The position numbers and the translations under genes were made by a program. A stretch of 64,000 bases of DNA from the NCBI GenBank assembly GCA_964398215.1, contig CAYNNP010000006.1, forward strand, positions 1 through 64,000. Direction: 5' to 3'. The notes under the pieces were generated by a model. The model saw only the letters and a program-made list of their open reading frames with translations. It did no database searches and was not told the origin of the DNA. Shown here piece after piece: positions 46,156-54,636 of this stretch (the first letter of the stretch is position 1; the number at the start of each line of letters is the position of its first letter). The stretch comes from CAYNNP01 sp964398215. Its GTDB lineage: Bacteria; Planctomycetota; Planctomycetia; Pirellulales; Pirellulaceae.

Positions 46156-46578
46156 GTTGGAAATTCCGGTTGGAGGGTGCGAACCTGAAAGTTAACGTAT
46201 CCGAGCATTTGCTTCCTGAATCCCCTCTACTTGCTGGGTGACTCGGCCCGGAACAACAAAATACGGGCGGACGAATCCACATTACCGTTAAAATCCCGCT
46301 AGTTGCCAGCAATCCCCCTGCCTACCGAATACAACATCTTTTTGCACAGAATCGAGTGGACTGATTGTGCGCATTAGTTACTCTAGGGTGACTTGGCGAC
46401 CACGTTTCGAGCCAATTACCCATGATTCGTCGTAAGTAATTGTAAAAGAAACGTTTTTGCATTCCTGGGTTTGGAAGATGCCCTTGAGTGAAGCTGGCAA
46501 AACAACATTGATTGACGATCGTAGAAGCTGGATTTAACTGGCAGTGTGTACAGGGCACACAACAAGGAACATACGCAA
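46156..46578. other. Divergent upstream region of the methyltransferase and polysaccharide genes
   Basis: About 420 bases without a convincing gene. A GTGTG/CACAC hairpin (46544-46560, 7-base loop) lies directly before the ribosome site AAGGAA (46564-46569) of the sugar transferase and might affect its translation. No clear promoter was identified. Confidence 0.4.
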
Positions 46579-47691
46579 GTGCGTGACACTTTGACAACCA
46601 AACCCGACCAACGGCGCCGACAGTTTGCGAACATTGAATCGCACTTGTTGAGCCGCAAGCAATTCAATCACGAGATCGTTCGTGAGCGTTTTCGTGCAAC
46701 ACGTCGGTCAATCTCATTTTGCGTTCTAACTCTTCGTGTTTTAGGCCGGATCGATCGCAAAAAATCAATTCGGGTTCTTGAAAAGATCCTGTTGCGTAAT
46801 TTGCGTTTCACGGACCACAAAGCCAAGCTTGGACGAACCGAATTTGGCGTCTTGCTGGTTGATACCCCAGAGATGGGCGGACGTTGTGTTCTGGATCGAC
46901 TGCGTAACGAATGCGATTGCAGAAACATACGTGTTGAAATCACGCTTCGGGTCCATGACCCCAATGGCTTTAGTGACGACGATAAGCGCGACGACAACTC
47001 AGATCAGGACAGTGGTGAAAAACGCTGGCACCGAATCGATGATTCACAGGTCGAGATTGCCGATGAGCACACACTGAGTTGTCAATCGGCAACCCAAATG
47101 GGAATGAAACGCGCCGTTGACGTTTTGGGAGCAACCGCAGGTTTGATTTTGACTGGGCCTTTGATCGCTGCAGGTGCCGTTGCGATCAAGCTTACGAGTC
47201 CAGGCCCAGCGTTCTTTGCTCAGACGAGAGAAGGCCGCAGTGGAAAACCGTTCAAGATCTACAAATTGCGAACGATGGTTGTGGATGCGGAGAAACGCCA
47301 AGAAGAGCTTCGTTCCTCAAGCCACCGTGATGGACCTGCGTTCAAGATCAAGAAAGATCCACGCGTCACACCGGTAGGACGAGTATTGCGAGCCATCTGC
47401 CTTGATGAGCTTCCCCAATTGTGGAATATCCTCAAAGGCGAAATGTCATTGGTTGGCCCACGACCGCTTCCATGGCACGAAAGTCGCGCTTGCAGTCGAT
47501 GGCATCGTCGCCGACTGGATATTCGCCCTGGATTGACCTGCCACTGGCAAGTCAACAAGGCGGCGGCCGAAAGCTTTGATGACTGGATGCGAATGGACTT
47601 GCGGTATATCAGCGAAATGGGTTTGATGACTGACCTTTGCCTGATCGCAAAAACCGTTACCGTGCCGATCTTAGCTCGAGGAAGTGAGTGA
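46579..47691 (+). CDS. Priming sugar transferase with an N-terminal GGDEF-like domain
   Basis: About 370 residues. The C-terminal half (from about 175) is a bacterial sugar transferase of the WcaJ/PglC type: membrane helix VLGATAGLILTGPLIAAGAVAIKL, FKIYKLRTM, VGRVLRAICLDELPQLWNILKGEMSLVGPRPLP and RPGLTCHWQV. It starts a repeat unit by moving a sugar-phosphate to undecaprenyl phosphate. The first 120 residues resemble a GGDEF domain (SFCVLTLRVLGRIDRKKS, TDHKAKLGRTEFGVLLVDT) but the active loop reads GRTEF, so cyclase activity is unlikely. GTG at 46579 has AAGGAA nine bases upstream; GTG at 46546 is an alternative. It overlaps the next gene by four bases. Confidence 0.85.
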   Translation: MRDTLTTKPDQRRRQFANIESHLLSRKQFNHEIVRERFRATRRSISFCVLTLRVLGRIDRKKSIRVLEKILLRNLRFTDHKAKLGRTEFGVLLVDTPEMGGRCVLDRLRNECDCRNIRVEITLRVHDPNGFSDDDKRDDNSDQDSGEKRWHRIDDSQVEIADEHTLSCQSATQMGMKRAVDVLGATAGLILTGPLIAAGAVAIKLTSPGPAFFAQTREGRSGKPFKIYKLRTMVVDAEKRQEELRSSSHRDGPAFKIKKDPRVTPVGRVLRAICLDELPQLWNILKGEMSLVGPRPLPWHESRACSRWHRRRLDIRPGLTCHWQVNKAAAESFDDWMRMDLRYISEMGLMTDLCLIAKTVTVPILARGSE

Positions 47692-48893
47692 TCACGTCAT
47701 CGCTCGAAGATCGTACTTCACGATCAACTCCAATGGTCCAGCCAGTGATTGACGCAAAAGTCGTCTTTCTGACACACTATATCCCGCTCTATCAAGTTCG
47801 CGTTCTGCAGTGTTTGTCAGAACAGATTCGCGACTTTCAAATCTTGCTCAGCACTCCGATCGAACCGAATCGAGAGTTCAGGCCGGATTGGTCTGGTCTC
47901 AACGTCACAGTCCAAAACACATGGACTTTTAAACAGAAGTGGCGACACAACAAAACTGAAGGCGGTTTCCAGGACGCCCTTTACGTGCATGTCCCAACCG
48001 ATACTGCCAAACGATTGCGTGAGCTGCGGCCCGATGTTGTCATGTCGCTGGAATTGGGAGCCCGTTCGCTTGGCGTGATCCGCTACTGCAAGAAGAATCC
48101 TGACACCAAGTCGCTGCTTTGTACTTACATGAGCAAGCATACCGAGCAGAGCCGCGGACGCATGCGAACCGCCCTGCGTCGTTGGCTGGTTAAACGCGCC
48201 GATGCACTGACCTACAACGGCCCCGATTGCAAAGACTACCTGGACTCGATTGGTGCCGACCCTGACAAACTTTTTCACTTGCCGTATGCGGCTGACGATC
48301 GCACAACCTACAACGGGGCGATTGCTGAAGAAACGGCAGGGCAACGCCAGCGATTACTGTGTGTCGGACAACTAAGTGATCGCAAAGGTGTACTGCCCTT
48401 GGCAATGCAACTATCGGATTACTGCAAAGCCCGACCCGACCAGCAGGTGGAATTGTTGATCGCAGGAAACGGTCCCTTGAAAGAAGCCATTGAACGCGTG
48501 GCGGCACCAGAGAATCTGGATATTCAGTTGCTAGGCAACGTGCCGTCAGATTCACTTGGCGACTTGATGACAAGTTGCGGTGCGGTCATCGCGCCGACCC
48601 TTGCTGATGAATGGTTGCTGGTCGTCAACGAAGCGATGCATGCGGGCGTTCCCGTGATCGGCAGCATCTATGCACAAGCCGTCACGACGTTGGTTCAGGA
48701 CGGATATAACGGTTGGCAGTACGACCCGACCAATGAAAGGTCGTTAGCAGACGTCTTGGATCAGTACTTCGGGTTGTCAGCGACTAAAATCGATTCCATG
48801 CGATTGGCGGCCCGCGAAAGCATCTCGGAGCGAACCCCAAACTGGGCAGCTTCGGGTGCACTGGACGCAATTCGGCAGTTGTTAAATCCTTAG
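47688..48893 (+). CDS. Glycosyltransferase family 4 protein
   Basis: A 401-residue GT-B enzyme. VVFLTHYIPLYQVRVLQCLSEQ opens the acceptor domain; RLLCVGQLSDRKGVLPLA and APTLADEWLLVVNEAMHAGVPVIGS form the donor domain, with the EX7E motif altered to a DEWLLVVNE pattern. It probably adds a sugar after the priming step of the upstream gene. The start is GTG at 47688, inside a GTGA overlap with the upstream stop, so the two are translationally coupled. Sugar specificity is unknown. Confidence 0.85.
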   Translation: MITSSLEDRTSRSTPMVQPVIDAKVVFLTHYIPLYQVRVLQCLSEQIRDFQILLSTPIEPNREFRPDWSGLNVTVQNTWTFKQKWRHNKTEGGFQDALYVHVPTDTAKRLRELRPDVVMSLELGARSLGVIRYCKKNPDTKSLLCTYMSKHTEQSRGRMRTALRRWLVKRADALTYNGPDCKDYLDSIGADPDKLFHLPYAADDRTTYNGAIAEETAGQRQRLLCVGQLSDRKGVLPLAMQLSDYCKARPDQQVELLIAGNGPLKEAIERVAAPENLDIQLLGNVPSDSLGDLMTSCGAVIAPTLADEWLLVVNEAMHAGVPVIGSIYAQAVTTLVQDGYNGWQYDPTNERSLADVLDQYFGLSATKIDSMRLAARESISERTPNWAASGALDAIRQLLNP

Positions 48894-48916
48894 TATCCTC
48901 AAACCATGTTTGATTC

Positions 48917-49723
48917 ATGACCGATCTGGACAAGCACAACGTATTGGGGGTCCGGGTGAACGCGATCGATTACGACGGCGCGGTCTCACGTGTGATCCAA
49001 TCAGCTCAATCAGGCACTCCAATGGCGGTTACCGCCTTGGCCGTTCATGGAGTCATGACGGGCGTAAAGGACAAGGATCATAGATACCGCCTGAACGATT
49101 TTGATCTTGTTTGCCCCGATGGCCAACCAGTTCGTTGGGCGCTGAATTGGGTCCACCGATGCAATTTAAAAGATCGCGTTTACGGACCGACGCTGACACT
49201 GAAAATTTGCGAGGCGGCAGCCAAGCATGATGTGCCAATCTTTTTGTTTGGTGCTACCGATGAAATGCTGGACAAATTCTCCGAGAACCTGGGGCAAAAG
49301 TACGACGGTTTGCGAATCGTCGGCAAACGCTCCTCACGCTTTCGAACGATCACGCCAGAAGAGTGTGATGAGTTGGCCAACGAGATCAAACAGAGCGGCG
49401 CAAAAATCTGCTTTGTAGGGCTCGGCTGCCCAAGACAAGAAGTGTTTGCTTATGAAATGCGTGAACGACTGCAAATGCCTCTGATCGCAGTGGGCGCCGC
49501 GTTCGCCTTTCACGCAGGTACATTGGCGCAGGCACCACCTTGGATGCAAAAACGAGGGCTTGAATGGTTGTTCCGATTGGTGAAAGAACCAGGCAGACTT
49601 TGGAAACGCTATTTGACGACCAACCCAGCATTCTTGACTCGATTGGTTTTGCAAAAACTAGGATTGTGGCGTGCCCGTACTGACACCGGCACCAAACCAG
49701 CGAAAGAGATCTTGTTCGGGTAA
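48917..49723 (+). CDS. WecB/TagA/CpsF family glycosyltransferase
   Basis: A 268-residue GT26 enzyme; relatives transfer N-acetylmannosaminuronic acid, N-acetylmannosamine or glucose to a lipid-linked intermediate. NDFDLVCPDGQPVRWALN holds the conserved aspartate, and GPTLTLKICEAAAKHDVPIFLFGATDEML, CFVGLGCPRQEVFAYEMR and GAAFAFHAGTLAQAPPWMQKRGLEWLFRLVKEP are the family blocks. The last shows the C-terminal membrane-contact region. It lies 23 bases after the GT4 gene and completes a three-gene polysaccharide unit that has no flippase or polymerase in view. Confidence 0.92.
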   Translation: MTDLDKHNVLGVRVNAIDYDGAVSRVIQSAQSGTPMAVTALAVHGVMTGVKDKDHRYRLNDFDLVCPDGQPVRWALNWVHRCNLKDRVYGPTLTLKICEAAAKHDVPIFLFGATDEMLDKFSENLGQKYDGLRIVGKRSSRFRTITPEECDELANEIKQSGAKICFVGLGCPRQEVFAYEMRERLQMPLIAVGAAFAFHAGTLAQAPPWMQKRGLEWLFRLVKEPGRLWKRYLTTNPAFLTRLVLQKLGLWRARTDTGTKPAKEILFG

Positions 49724-49745
49724 ACGCCTATTTCGCCGGTTTCCA

Positions 49746-49870
49746 GCAGGGCAAATCAGTTTTGCAAAGTAGGTTGGGCATTCCTGCCCGACTGAATTCA
49801 AATGCGCTTTGAATCGGGCAAGAATGCCCAATCTACGAACGACTCAGATTGAAAAACTGATTTGCCCTGC
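49746..49870. repeat. 125-bp imperfect palindromic intergenic element
   Basis: The outer arms GCAGGGCAAATCAGTTT (49746-49762) and AAACTGATTTGCCCTGC (49854-49870) are exact inverted repeats of 17 bp. Inside them a second pair, GGTTGGGCATTCCTGCCCGA and its near-complement TCGGGCAAGAATGCCCAA, adds a long imperfect stem, ending in TTCAAATGCGCTTTGAA. The inner part looks like a dispersed planctomycete repeat. It could be a REP/MITE-like element or a terminator for the glycan cluster. Confidence 0.85.
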
Positions 49871-49965
49871 GGTTTTCAGTGGCTGCGTTGAGCAATGGAT
49901 TGTCTTTGCATAAGATGTCCGTCTTCCGCATCTCAATATCTCTCGCCACGTTCGGAACACTGCTC

Positions 49966-50997
49966 ATGCGTTTGGTTCGATTCTCGGTAGTCGCGTCTAT
50001 CTGCCTCCTTTGCCTAATCAACATAGGCTTCAAGCAAGGCGACCCAACCGGCGTGCAAATGAAGCTCTACGCCGAAACGCTCCTTGGCGAACTTGATGAC
50101 GAACAAAAGAAAACCGTGTCGTTGGCTTACGAATCTGAAAAGCGAACCGCCTGGCACTTCATCCCCAAAAAAGAACGCAAGGGGCTTGCGCTGCGCGACA
50201 TGAATTCGGCTCAGCGACTTGCCGCACTTCGCCTTTTGCGAGCCACGCTCAGTCAAGCTGGTTACGGTAAAGCCAGCAAAATCATGTTGCTAGAAGGCGT
50301 GATCCGCGAGTTCGAAGGTGATGACCGCAATTGGGAACGTGACCCTCAAAAGTACTTTGTGACTCTGTTTGGAACTCCAAGCGATTCGGAAGCGTGGGCA
50401 ATGAGTTTTGAAGGACACCATCTTTCGTTGAATTTTAGTATTCGTGGTGGCAAGGTGGTCGATAGCACGCCCCAATTCTGGGGAGCCAATCCCGGTACAG
50501 TCATGAGAGAAGTGAAGGCGATCCCAAAAGGAACACGAGTCCTGCGTGCTGAAGAACAACGCGCTTTCAAGCTGATCAACGCGTTGTCAAAGAATCAACA
50601 GGCAACCGCAATCATCGCCGAAAAAGCTCCCAAAGAAATTCGGTTCACTGGCGAAGCCCAAGCAAACGTGGGCGAAGCCGAGGGCATCGCTTTTAATGAC
50701 ATCTCTGTGGACAACCAAAAGCTGTTGAAGTCATTAGTGAATACTTACGTCAACGCAGTTGCCGAGGACGTTGCCGCCGCGCGACAAGCACGCATCAAGG
50801 AAGACGGCTGGAACAACGTTCACTTTGCTTGGGCCGGCGCGTTGGAGCCAGGCATCGGTCACTACTACCGCGTTCGCGGCAAACGATTCTTGATCGAGTT
50901 CATCAATGTTCAAGCCGACGCCGATGGCAATCCAGCCAACCACATTCATTGTGTTTGGCGAGACTTGACTGGCGACTTCGACTTGCCAATCAAATAG
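49966..50997 (+). CDS. DUF3500 exported protein
   Basis: A 343-residue protein with a signal peptide (RLVRFSVVASICLLCLINIGF). The body matches DUF3500: TAWHFIPKKERKGLALRDMNSAQRLAALRLL, the FGTPSDSEAWAMSFEGHHLSLNF block with two histidines, QFWGANPGTV, GHYYRVRGKRFLIEF and a C-terminal NHIHCVWRDLTGDFD. The family is widespread in environmental bacteria and its function is unknown; conserved histidines suggest metal binding. ATG at 49966 is chosen because it starts the signal peptide. It begins 96 bases after the palindromic element. Confidence 0.88.
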   Translation: MRLVRFSVVASICLLCLINIGFKQGDPTGVQMKLYAETLLGELDDEQKKTVSLAYESEKRTAWHFIPKKERKGLALRDMNSAQRLAALRLLRATLSQAGYGKASKIMLLEGVIREFEGDDRNWERDPQKYFVTLFGTPSDSEAWAMSFEGHHLSLNFSIRGGKVVDSTPQFWGANPGTVMREVKAIPKGTRVLRAEEQRAFKLINALSKNQQATAIIAEKAPKEIRFTGEAQANVGEAEGIAFNDISVDNQKLLKSLVNTYVNAVAEDVAAARQARIKEDGWNNVHFAWAGALEPGIGHYYRVRGKRFLIEFINVQADADGNPANHIHCVWRDLTGDFDLPIK

Positions 50998-51361
50998 TTC
51001 GCCATCAAAATGTAGGCCCAATCAGGTCGATTAAAACGTGCCGCAGCTGCGCAAACTATCCACTGGAAAAAATGCTCCGCCGCCAATAGTTTTTACATCG
51101 ATCGACCGAAGTTCCGGCACACAAGACGTTTGCAACTTTTCCCAGCGACGATCTCCAGCAGCGGAATACCAGCAAAAATCATGGACTCGATGTGTCAGCG
51201 AGATGCAGCCCGGGTCGCCGTTTTGTTGCGTTTGATTTTCCGATACAAACACGTCCGATCGGCTTCGCCATCTGGCAAGAAATTCCAAGCAAGTTGTCAT
51301 CCGACAAGCGATGGATTCCACCATCAAGACTAAGATATAGAGCCCCTGCGGATCGATAGCC
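50998..51361. other. Intergenic region before the esterase-sulfatase fusion
   Basis: About 360 bases. A 122-codon frame on the minus strand (51031-51399) overlaps the start of the next gene and has no recognisable domain, signal or ribosome site; I do not call it. No clear promoter or structured RNA was seen. Confidence 0.4.
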
Positions 51362-53599
51362 ATGTCGACTGCACCTACAAAACGAAGAAGATTCAACATG
51401 ATTCAGTCGCTTTCAGCAGCAAAGCTTCCTGTGGCTCTGGTTTGTGCCGCATTGGCTTTCTCGTCCGTTTGCTGTGCCGAAAACTACGACGTCTATTTGC
51501 TTGCCGGGCAGTCCAATATGGATGGTCGCGGACTCAAAGAAAAGTTGTCAAAACAGCAACGGCTGCCAATCGACGACGCAATCATTTTTTACCGAAGTGT
51601 GCCCCGAACGAGTGAAGGCTGGCAGCAGCTAGCCCCCGGATTTAGCGTGCCGCCAAAATACAAAGGCGATCTTCCTTCTCCAACATTCGGTCCCGAAATC
51701 GGATTTGCTCAGTCGATGTTGAAAGCCGAGCCCAGCCGAAAGCTGGCGCTGATCAAAGGCTCCAAGGGAGGCACGAATCTGCGAGCAGACTGGAAACCCG
51801 GTGTTCACGGAGACAAGGACAGCCAGGGGCCTCGCTATCGCGACTTTGTAGAAACAATTCGGATGGCGACAAAGCAGCTACAGCAGCGTGGCGATCAATT
51901 CACGATCCGCGGATTACTGTGGCACCAAGGCGAATCGGACTCGAAGTCCAGCACCAAAGTTTACCGCCAACGACTAGGCGAACTTATCGTCCGTATCCGC
52001 GAGGACGTTGGTGTGCCGGATCTACCTATCGTCGTTGGCGAGGTTTTTGACAACGGCAATCGTGACAGCGTTCGCGCCGCGATTCAGGCGGTCGCGAAAG
52101 AGAGTTCAACTGTTGGATTGGTTTCGTCAGCGGGTACAAAAACGTCTGATCCTGGCACGCACTTTGACGCCAGTAGCCAGTTGTTACTAGGAGAAAGGTA
52201 TGCCGCTGCGATGCGAAAGCTTCCTGCTCCCAAGGCTGACCAAAAGTCGACATCAACCGCTGTCAAGAATACCAATCGCCCCAACGTACTGTTCATTACT
52301 GTCGATGATCTGAACGACTGGGTCGGATGTCTGGGAGGCAATCCCGACGCGCAGACACCAAACCTTGATCGACTGGCACAGCAAAGCGTCTTGTTCAGCA
52401 ACGCTCATTGTCAGGTGGCACTGTGTTACGCATCACGAGCCTCTTTCATGACCGGTATGTACGCTTCGAAAACAGGCATCTACAACAACTCGTCCAAGCT
52501 GGCGACTCCGGCTTACCACAAAGCAAAACATTTGCCCGTTTGGTTTCGAGAGTCTGGATATCGAACGATGTGCATGGGAAAGATCTACCACAATGACCAC
52601 GGCAAAAAGGCCTACTGGGATGAGATCGGACCTAAAACACTACGCTGGGGACCGGAACCTCCAGGCGGTCGACAGTTCGCAAAACGGTTCGGCAAGGATG
52701 CTCAGGATTCGCTGGCCTGGGCAGCCCTGGACATTGAAAAGGGCGGCATGCCCGACGAGCAAATCGCTTCATGGGGAATCCAGAAGCTGAGCGATGATTA
52801 CGACCAACCGTTCTTTTTGTCGCTCGGGTTCTACAAACCGCACACACCGATGACGGCCCCAAAGCGATACTTCGATCAATTCGACCGAGACAGCCTGACA
52901 CTGCCGACTGTTTTAGAAGGCGACCTGGATGATGTGCCTGAAATCGGTCGCCGATGGGTACTCGATCGCAGCAAGCTGATCGCGGAGGATGCCGTCAAAC
53001 AGTACAGCCCGACCTACCGGCGTGAACTCGTTCACGCCTACCATGCCTGCGTCGCGTTGATCGATGATTGCATCGGGCAGGTGCTGCACAAACTGGACAA
53101 CAGCCCCTATGCGGACAACACGATCGTGATCTTGTGTTCCGATCATGGCTGGCATTTAGGCGAAAAGAACCATTGGCGAAAGTGGATGCCGTGGGAAGAA
53201 TCAACTCGCAGTTTGATGATCGTGCGAACGCCGAAAGCGGCGGGCAGCGGCATCTGCGAACGAACAGTAGGCCTGATCGACATCTACCCGACGCTTGCCG
53301 ATCTCTGTGAAATTTCACCGCCCGCTGGTCTGCAAGGCCAGAGTTTCCGGCATCTGCTAGAGGACCCACAAGGAGCATGGGACCGACCAGCACTGACATC
53401 AACCAAGGCCGGCAATCACACAGTTCGTTCCGATCGTTGGCGTTACATTCGCTATGTCGATGGATCAGAAGAACTTTACGATCACGACAACGATCCAAAC
53501 GAATGGCACAACATCGCCAACGACCCATCAATGAAATCGATCAAGAAACACCACGCTCAGTGGATCGACCGACTCACTCAAGGCGAGAAAAAAGATTGA
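51362..53599 (+). CDS. Fusion of a sialate O-acetylesterase-like domain with a sulfatase
   Basis: A 745-residue exported enzyme with two catalytic domains. After the signal peptide, residues about 38-290 are an SGNH/SASA-type carbohydrate esterase: nucleophile S51 in LAGQSNMDGRG, the glycine-bearing KGSKGGTNL, the conserved WHQGESD, and the D-x-x-H pair in DPGTHFD. From about 305 an S1 sulfatase similar to iduronate-2-sulfatases follows: ITVDDLNDWVGCLGG, formylglycine site C355-YASR, and CSDHGWHLGEKNHWRK. One chain could remove both acetyl and sulfate groups from one glycan. ATG at 51398 is an alternative start. The ferritin-like gene converges 55 bases downstream. Confidence 0.92.
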   Translation: MSTAPTKRRRFNMIQSLSAAKLPVALVCAALAFSSVCCAENYDVYLLAGQSNMDGRGLKEKLSKQQRLPIDDAIIFYRSVPRTSEGWQQLAPGFSVPPKYKGDLPSPTFGPEIGFAQSMLKAEPSRKLALIKGSKGGTNLRADWKPGVHGDKDSQGPRYRDFVETIRMATKQLQQRGDQFTIRGLLWHQGESDSKSSTKVYRQRLGELIVRIREDVGVPDLPIVVGEVFDNGNRDSVRAAIQAVAKESSTVGLVSSAGTKTSDPGTHFDASSQLLLGERYAAAMRKLPAPKADQKSTSTAVKNTNRPNVLFITVDDLNDWVGCLGGNPDAQTPNLDRLAQQSVLFSNAHCQVALCYASRASFMTGMYASKTGIYNNSSKLATPAYHKAKHLPVWFRESGYRTMCMGKIYHNDHGKKAYWDEIGPKTLRWGPEPPGGRQFAKRFGKDAQDSLAWAALDIEKGGMPDEQIASWGIQKLSDDYDQPFFLSLGFYKPHTPMTAPKRYFDQFDRDSLTLPTVLEGDLDDVPEIGRRWVLDRSKLIAEDAVKQYSPTYRRELVHAYHACVALIDDCIGQVLHKLDNSPYADNTIVILCSDHGWHLGEKNHWRKWMPWEESTRSLMIVRTPKAAGSGICERTVGLIDIYPTLADLCEISPPAGLQGQSFRHLLEDPQGAWDRPALTSTKAGNHTVRSDRWRYIRYVDGSEELYDHDNDPNEWHNIANDPSMKSIKKHHAQWIDRLTQGEKKD

Positions 53600-53653
53600 A
53601 CTCGCGGTAGTATCTACACTGGATAATCCATGGCGATCGTGATGGCCGAAGTT

Positions 53654-54445
53654 TTAGATTCTTTCGGGCATCTGCGTATCACTTGGGTCTGGTAATTCAT
53701 TGTTGATCGATTGATTGATGACCGCCAAGACTTGGTTGGAACATGCCCAAGCTTCTCGCGCCATGGCTCCAAAACGATAGCCACCCGCGCGGTACACTCG
53801 GCCATGTTGATGCCAAACAAGGACGATCGTTCCAAGCATCAATGACCTTTGAAACATATTGGCAAACCAGCGCCGAACCAAACTCCAGCTTCGACGCTGC
53901 TTTCCAAGTGTGCATGCCTGAAAATTCAAGTGATGAGCTTCGTCGATCAGAATCTGATCACAGATGGCACGCAAGACTGGCGACTTGGTAGCTCGACCAA
54001 GCGCACGATAATAGTTTGCTGCGATGATCTCGGCCGTCAGCAAGACTGAGATGCAAATGTTGAGACCTGCGATTTTGCGGATGCAACGAAAAATGTTGTC
54101 AGTCCATTCTTCTTTCAACTCAGAGATTCCTTGCTGCCGCATGAACCGCGCCAACACTTCCGAATGACGATTCTCTTCCTTAATGAACAGGTCAAGCGAA
54201 TGCAGGTACTCATAGTCGCCAGTTTCGTTTGCGTACAACTCACCAGCGCGACGAAACGAGTTTCCTTCGCTGCTTTCGCCCAATTGAAATACCGCGATCG
54301 AATGTGAAATCGCCTTTTTCTGATCCTCCGAAATCGCTTGATCCTTGTGCCATGGAATGTGGTCCATGTGCGAAACGTTGTCTTGAAAATGCTCCGACCA
54401 ACGCAATGAGTTGAGCAAATATGGCTGGTTTGTGGCTTGAATCAT
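53654..54445 (-). CDS. Ferritin-like di-iron protein
   Basis: A 263-residue helical protein with a complete di-iron ligand set in order: E57 or E60 (QLGESSEGNSF), E91-x-x-H94 (EENRHSE), E139 (LLTAEII) and E169-x-x-H172 (DEAHH). This fits carboxylate-bridged di-iron oxygenase-like or ferritin-like folds (as in acyl-ACP desaturases, AurF and rubrerythrin relatives); the substrate is unknown. A hydrophobic stretch near 204-212 might allow membrane contact. GGAG lies six bases before the ATG. Two matching palindromes upstream (54463-54477 and 54496-54510) indicate repression by a dimeric regulator that is not encoded here. Confidence 0.82.
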   Translation of the reverse strand: MIQATNQPYLLNSLRWSEHFQDNVSHMDHIPWHKDQAISEDQKKAISHSIAVFQLGESSEGNSFRRAGELYANETGDYEYLHSLDLFIKEENRHSEVLARFMRQQGISELKEEWTDNIFRCIRKIAGLNICISVLLTAEIIAANYYRALGRATKSPVLRAICDQILIDEAHHLNFQACTLGKQRRSWSLVRRWFANMFQRSLMLGTIVLVWHQHGRVYRAGGYRFGAMAREAWACSNQVLAVINQSINNELPDPSDTQMPERI

Positions 54446-54462
54446 CGTACGCTCCTATGGGA

Positions 54463-54477
54463 CTTTGTAATGCAAAG
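54463..54477. promoter_or_regulatory. Proximal operator of the di-iron gene
   Basis: CTTTGTAATGCAAAG, an inverted repeat around a central A with one mismatch. It begins 18 bases upstream of the di-iron gene start, a position suited to blocking transcription or initiation. Confidence 0.65.
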
Positions 54478-54495
54478 CTAATGTAGCGGAACGCA

Positions 54496-54510
54496 CTTTG
54501 CAATGCAAAG
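54496..54510. promoter_or_regulatory. Distal operator of the di-iron gene
   Basis: CTTTGCAATGCAAAG, a perfect 7-bp inverted repeat around a central A. It differs by one base from the proximal copy and lies 33 bases from it, close to three helical turns, so two dimers could bind on the same DNA face. Confidence 0.7.
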
Positions 54511-54636
54511 CCTTTATTCACAAGCATGTTTTTACGTTAGAGAACACTGAGACAATCGACAGATCAGGTGTGTGCCGGAAAGGCTTTTAGCGGCTAAACT
54601 GTTGGTTTGAGATTCAATGACTTTTGGAGCGTGATT

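Noticed and set aside
46546..46578. Earlier GTG start of the sugar transferase
   Set aside because: It lies within a small hairpin and lacks a ribosome site, while GTG at 46579 has AAGGAA at proper spacing.
51031..51399. 122-codon minus-strand frame before the esterase-sulfatase gene
   Set aside because: No domain, ribosome site or signal; it overlaps the start of a well-supported gene.
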